A DNA stretch of 8,995 nt from Paracoccaceae bacterium (GTDB lineage: Bacteria > Pseudomonadota > Alphaproteobacteria > Rhodobacterales > Rhodobacteraceae). The position numbers and the translations under genes are program-made. How positions within the stretch are numbered: position 1 is the stretch's first letter; every line of letters starts with the position of its first letter. Location of the stretch: positions 28,704 through 37,698 of the forward strand of contig DQCI01000052.1 in the NCBI GenBank assembly GCA_003545125.1. Direction: 5' to 3'. The notes below the pieces were generated by a model that did not search any database, was not told where the DNA came from, and saw only the letters and a program-made list of their open reading frames with translations. Below, in pieces: positions 6,784-8,995 of the stretch.

Positions 6784-6882
6784 AGCGTTTCGGGAAATTG
6801 ATGCATCGCCAATACCCTGCCACGCCTTTGGCGTTATCGGGACATTGGCGATCCTCTTACCGCGAAGATTTCTCGAAACGCT
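6784..6882. repeat. Nested inverted-repeat element filling the hpt/ilvA convergent gap
   Basis: Three inverted repeats are nested. The outer arms 6784-6798 and 6868-6882 match at 14 of 15 positions. The middle arms 6805-6813 and 6844-6852 match at 9 of 9. The inner hairpin is 6822-6826 with 6830-6834 around a TTT loop. The outer arms begin and end exactly at the hpt and ilvA stop codons (TAG 6781-6783, and the complement of TGA at 6883-6885). As RNA, either strand could fold into a long interrupted stem and could act as a two-way terminator, although there is no T-run. The design also fits a dispersed intergenic repeat or a small MITE-like remnant. Only one copy is present in the window, so its repeat nature in the genome is not shown. 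Confidence 0.75.
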
Positions 6883-8130
6883 TCAGAGAATGAACTCGGC
6901 GACCGATTCGTTTTCCGTCACGTCCGTATACGAGAACCCTTTTTCATCGAGCCGCGCGAACAAGCGTTCGAAGTTTTCAGGCGCTCGGGTTTCGATCCCG
7001 ATCAGGACGGTGCCGAAATTGCGCGCCGATTTCTTGAGATACTCGAAACGAGCAATGTCGTCGTCCGGCCCGAGCACTTCGAGGAAATCGCGCAGCGCTC
7101 CAGGGCGCTGGGGGAGCCGCAGCAGGAAGTACTTCTTGAGCCCCGCATAGCGCTGGGCGCGTTCCTTCACCTCCGGCAAACGTTCGAAATCGAAGTTGCC
7201 CCCGGAAGTCACGCAGACCACGCGTTTGCCGCGGATCTCCTCGGCGAGATCCGTCAGCGCATCGACCGACAGCGCACCCGCGGGCTCGAGCACGATGCCC
7301 TCGACATTGAGCATGTCAAGGATGGTGCCGCAGATCCGGTCCTCCGGCGCAATCAACACATGCCCGATCGGCACATCCGCGAGCGCTTCGAAGGTCAGAT
7401 CGCCCACCCGGGCGACCGAGGCGCCGTCGACGAAGCTGTCGACATGGCTGAGCGAAATCGGATGGCCGACGGCAAGCGCGGACCGCAGCGAAGGCCCGCC
7501 CGCGGGCTCGACATAACGCAGATCCACCCCGGGCGCGGTCTCGGCGAGGTAGCGCCGCACCCCGGCCGCGAGCCCGCCCCCGCCCACCGGCAACACGACG
7601 AGGTCGGGCGGCTGAGGCATCTGGTCGAGCATCTCGACCGCCACGCTCGCCTGGCCCTCGATCACATCCGTGTCGTTGAACGGGGCGAGGAAATGCCCGC
7701 CCGCCTCACCGCAATAGTCCTGGCTTGCCGCCAGCGTGTCGTCGAAATAGTCGCCGACCAGCCGGATCTCGATCGCGTCGCCACCGAAGATGTTGGTCTT
7801 GGCGATCTTCTGCTGCGGGGTCGTCACCGGCATGAAGATCACCGCGCGCACGCCGAAATGCCGTGCGGCATAGGCCACGCCCTGGGCATGGTTGCCGGCG
7901 GACGCACAGACGAACAGCTCCTGCTTCGGTTTTTCCGCGAGCACCTTGCGCATCGCGTTCGAGGCGCCGCGCAGCTTGTAGCTGCGCACCGGCGAGAGAT
8001 CTTCGCGCTTGAGCCAAATCTCGGCGCCGAACCGCGCGGAAAGATGGTCGTTGCGCTGAAGCGGGGTGGGCGGGAACAGCTCCCTGAGCTTGCGCTCGGC
8101 GATGAGCGCCCTGTCTGCAAATCCGGTCAT
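6883..8130 (-). CDS. ilvA: Threonine ammonia-lyase (threonine dehydratase), short form with C-terminal regulatory domain
   Basis: The 415-residue protein is a PLP-dependent fold-type II enzyme that deaminates threonine to 2-oxobutanoate, the first step towards isoleucine. The PLP lysine is Lys52 in SYKLRGA, followed by [10 protein letters not shown] (77-86), the phosphate-binding glycine loop GGGGL (183-187), EPAGA (282-286) and SGGN (309-312). Residues from about 333 to the end form a single ACT-like domain of the kind used for isoleucine or valine control. This is the shorter, Bacillus-type arrangement rather than the roughly 510-residue E. coli form with two such units. The ATG at 8130 was chosen because homologous sequence begins close after it. 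The open frame continues to 8241, but that stretch would encode only arginine- and glycine-rich sequence typical of GC-rich spacer. No strong Shine-Dalgarno precedes the ATG. A serine/threonine dehydratase without biosynthetic role is less likely given the regulatory domain. Confidence 0.93.
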   Translation of the reverse strand: MTGFADRALIAERKLRELFPPTPLQRNDHLSARFGAEIWLKREDLSPVRSYKLRGASNAMRKVLAEKPKQELFVCASAGNHAQGVAYAARHFGVRAVIFMPVTTPQQKIAKTNIFGGDAIEIRLVGDYFDDTLAASQDYCGEAGGHFLAPFNDTDVIEGQASVAVEMLDQMPQPPDLVVLPVGGGGLAAGVRRYLAETAPGVDLRYVEPAGGPSLRSALAVGHPISLSHVDSFVDGASVARVGDLTFEALADVPIGHVLIAPEDRICGTILDMLNVEGIVLEPAGALSVDALTDLAEEIRGKRVVCVTSGGNFDFERLPEVKERAQRYAGLKKYFLLRLPQRPGALRDFLEVLGPDDDIARFEYLKKSARNFGTVLIGIETRAPENFERLFARLDEKGFSYTDVTENESVAEFIL

Positions 8131-8231
8131 GGCGCCGATACTGCCGATCCGCCGCGCGCGCGCAAGGCCGTTCGCCTTCCCGCCACGCGCCCGTTCGCCC
8201 CCCGCCGTGCGCCTGCACGGCCCGTTCACCC

Positions 8232-8260
8232 TTGCCCGCACTCTGGCCAGTAGCTAAACC
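8232..8260 (+). promoter_or_regulatory. Candidate argG promoter
   Basis: TTGCCC (8232-8237) and TAAACC (8255-8260) are separated by 17 bases and lie about 30 bases before the argG ATG. The -10 match is weak. The rest of the 161-base ilvA/argG spacer is very GC-rich, including an alternating CG tract at 8153-8163, and I see no operator or leader peptide in it, nor a clear ilvA promoter. Confidence 0.3.
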
Positions 8261-8291
8261 CGCGCGAGTACACCTGCCTACGGAGAAGCCC

Positions 8292-8995
<704 letters not shown>

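Noticed and set aside
8153..8163. Alternating CG tract as a possible Z-DNA or regulatory element
   Set aside because: It is only eleven bases and expected by chance in a spacer this GC-rich.
8131..8241. 37-codon N-terminal extension of ilvA
   Set aside because: Arg/Gly-rich translation of GC-rich spacer with no family similarity; the enzyme starts normally at 8130.

Overview
The window looks like ordinary chromosomal DNA of a GC-rich alphaproteobacterium, most likely in the Rhodobacteraceae (Roseobacter/Rhodobacter group). This rests on the overall composition, on the style of the proteins (short-form ArgG, HD-less CCA enzyme, REC-PP2C phosphatase) and on the order hslO / CoA-type NUDIX / cca, which I know from memory to be common in that family. 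Ten protein genes fill almost the whole window. I see no rRNA, tRNA, CRISPR array, transposase or integrase, and no gene-free stretch longer than about 165 bases.

Layout. 1-492 (minus): the first 164 residues of a lipoprotein with a YkuD-type catalytic domain, cut by the window edge. 567-4521 (minus): a tight four-gene run, transcribed in the order hslO (Hsp33), CoA-pyrophosphatase-type NUDIX, cca (CCA-adding enzyme) and a TrmA/RlmD-family Fe-S RNA methyltransferase. Each junction overlaps, by 14, 4 and 17 bases. 4594-5031 (plus): a second, unrelated NUDIX hydrolase, divergent from hslO. 5019-6344 (minus): a receiver-PP2C phosphatase that meets the NUDIX gene tail to tail with a 13-base overlap. 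6472-6783 (plus): a small stand-alone histidine phosphotransfer (HPt) protein, divergent from the phosphatase. 6784-6882: a nested inverted repeat that exactly fills the gap between two convergent stop codons. 6883-8130 (minus): ilvA. 8292 to the end (plus): argG, running out of the window.

How the genes fit together. The hslO run combines a redox chaperone, a CoA-nucleotide hydrolase, tRNA 3'-end maintenance and RNA base methylation, which suggests a shared housekeeping or stress-repair transcript. The REC-PP2C and HPt genes face away from each other across 127 bases. They look like two parts of a phosphorelay feeding a partner-switching (anti-sigma/anti-anti-sigma) module; the kinase and the switch proteins are not in the window. 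ilvA and argG are biosynthetic genes (isoleucine and arginine) that share a 161-base divergent spacer.

No clearly new system is visible. The points most worth a second look are the HPt/REC-PP2C pair, the inverted-repeat element at 6784-6882, and the YafK/DpaA-like active site of the first gene.
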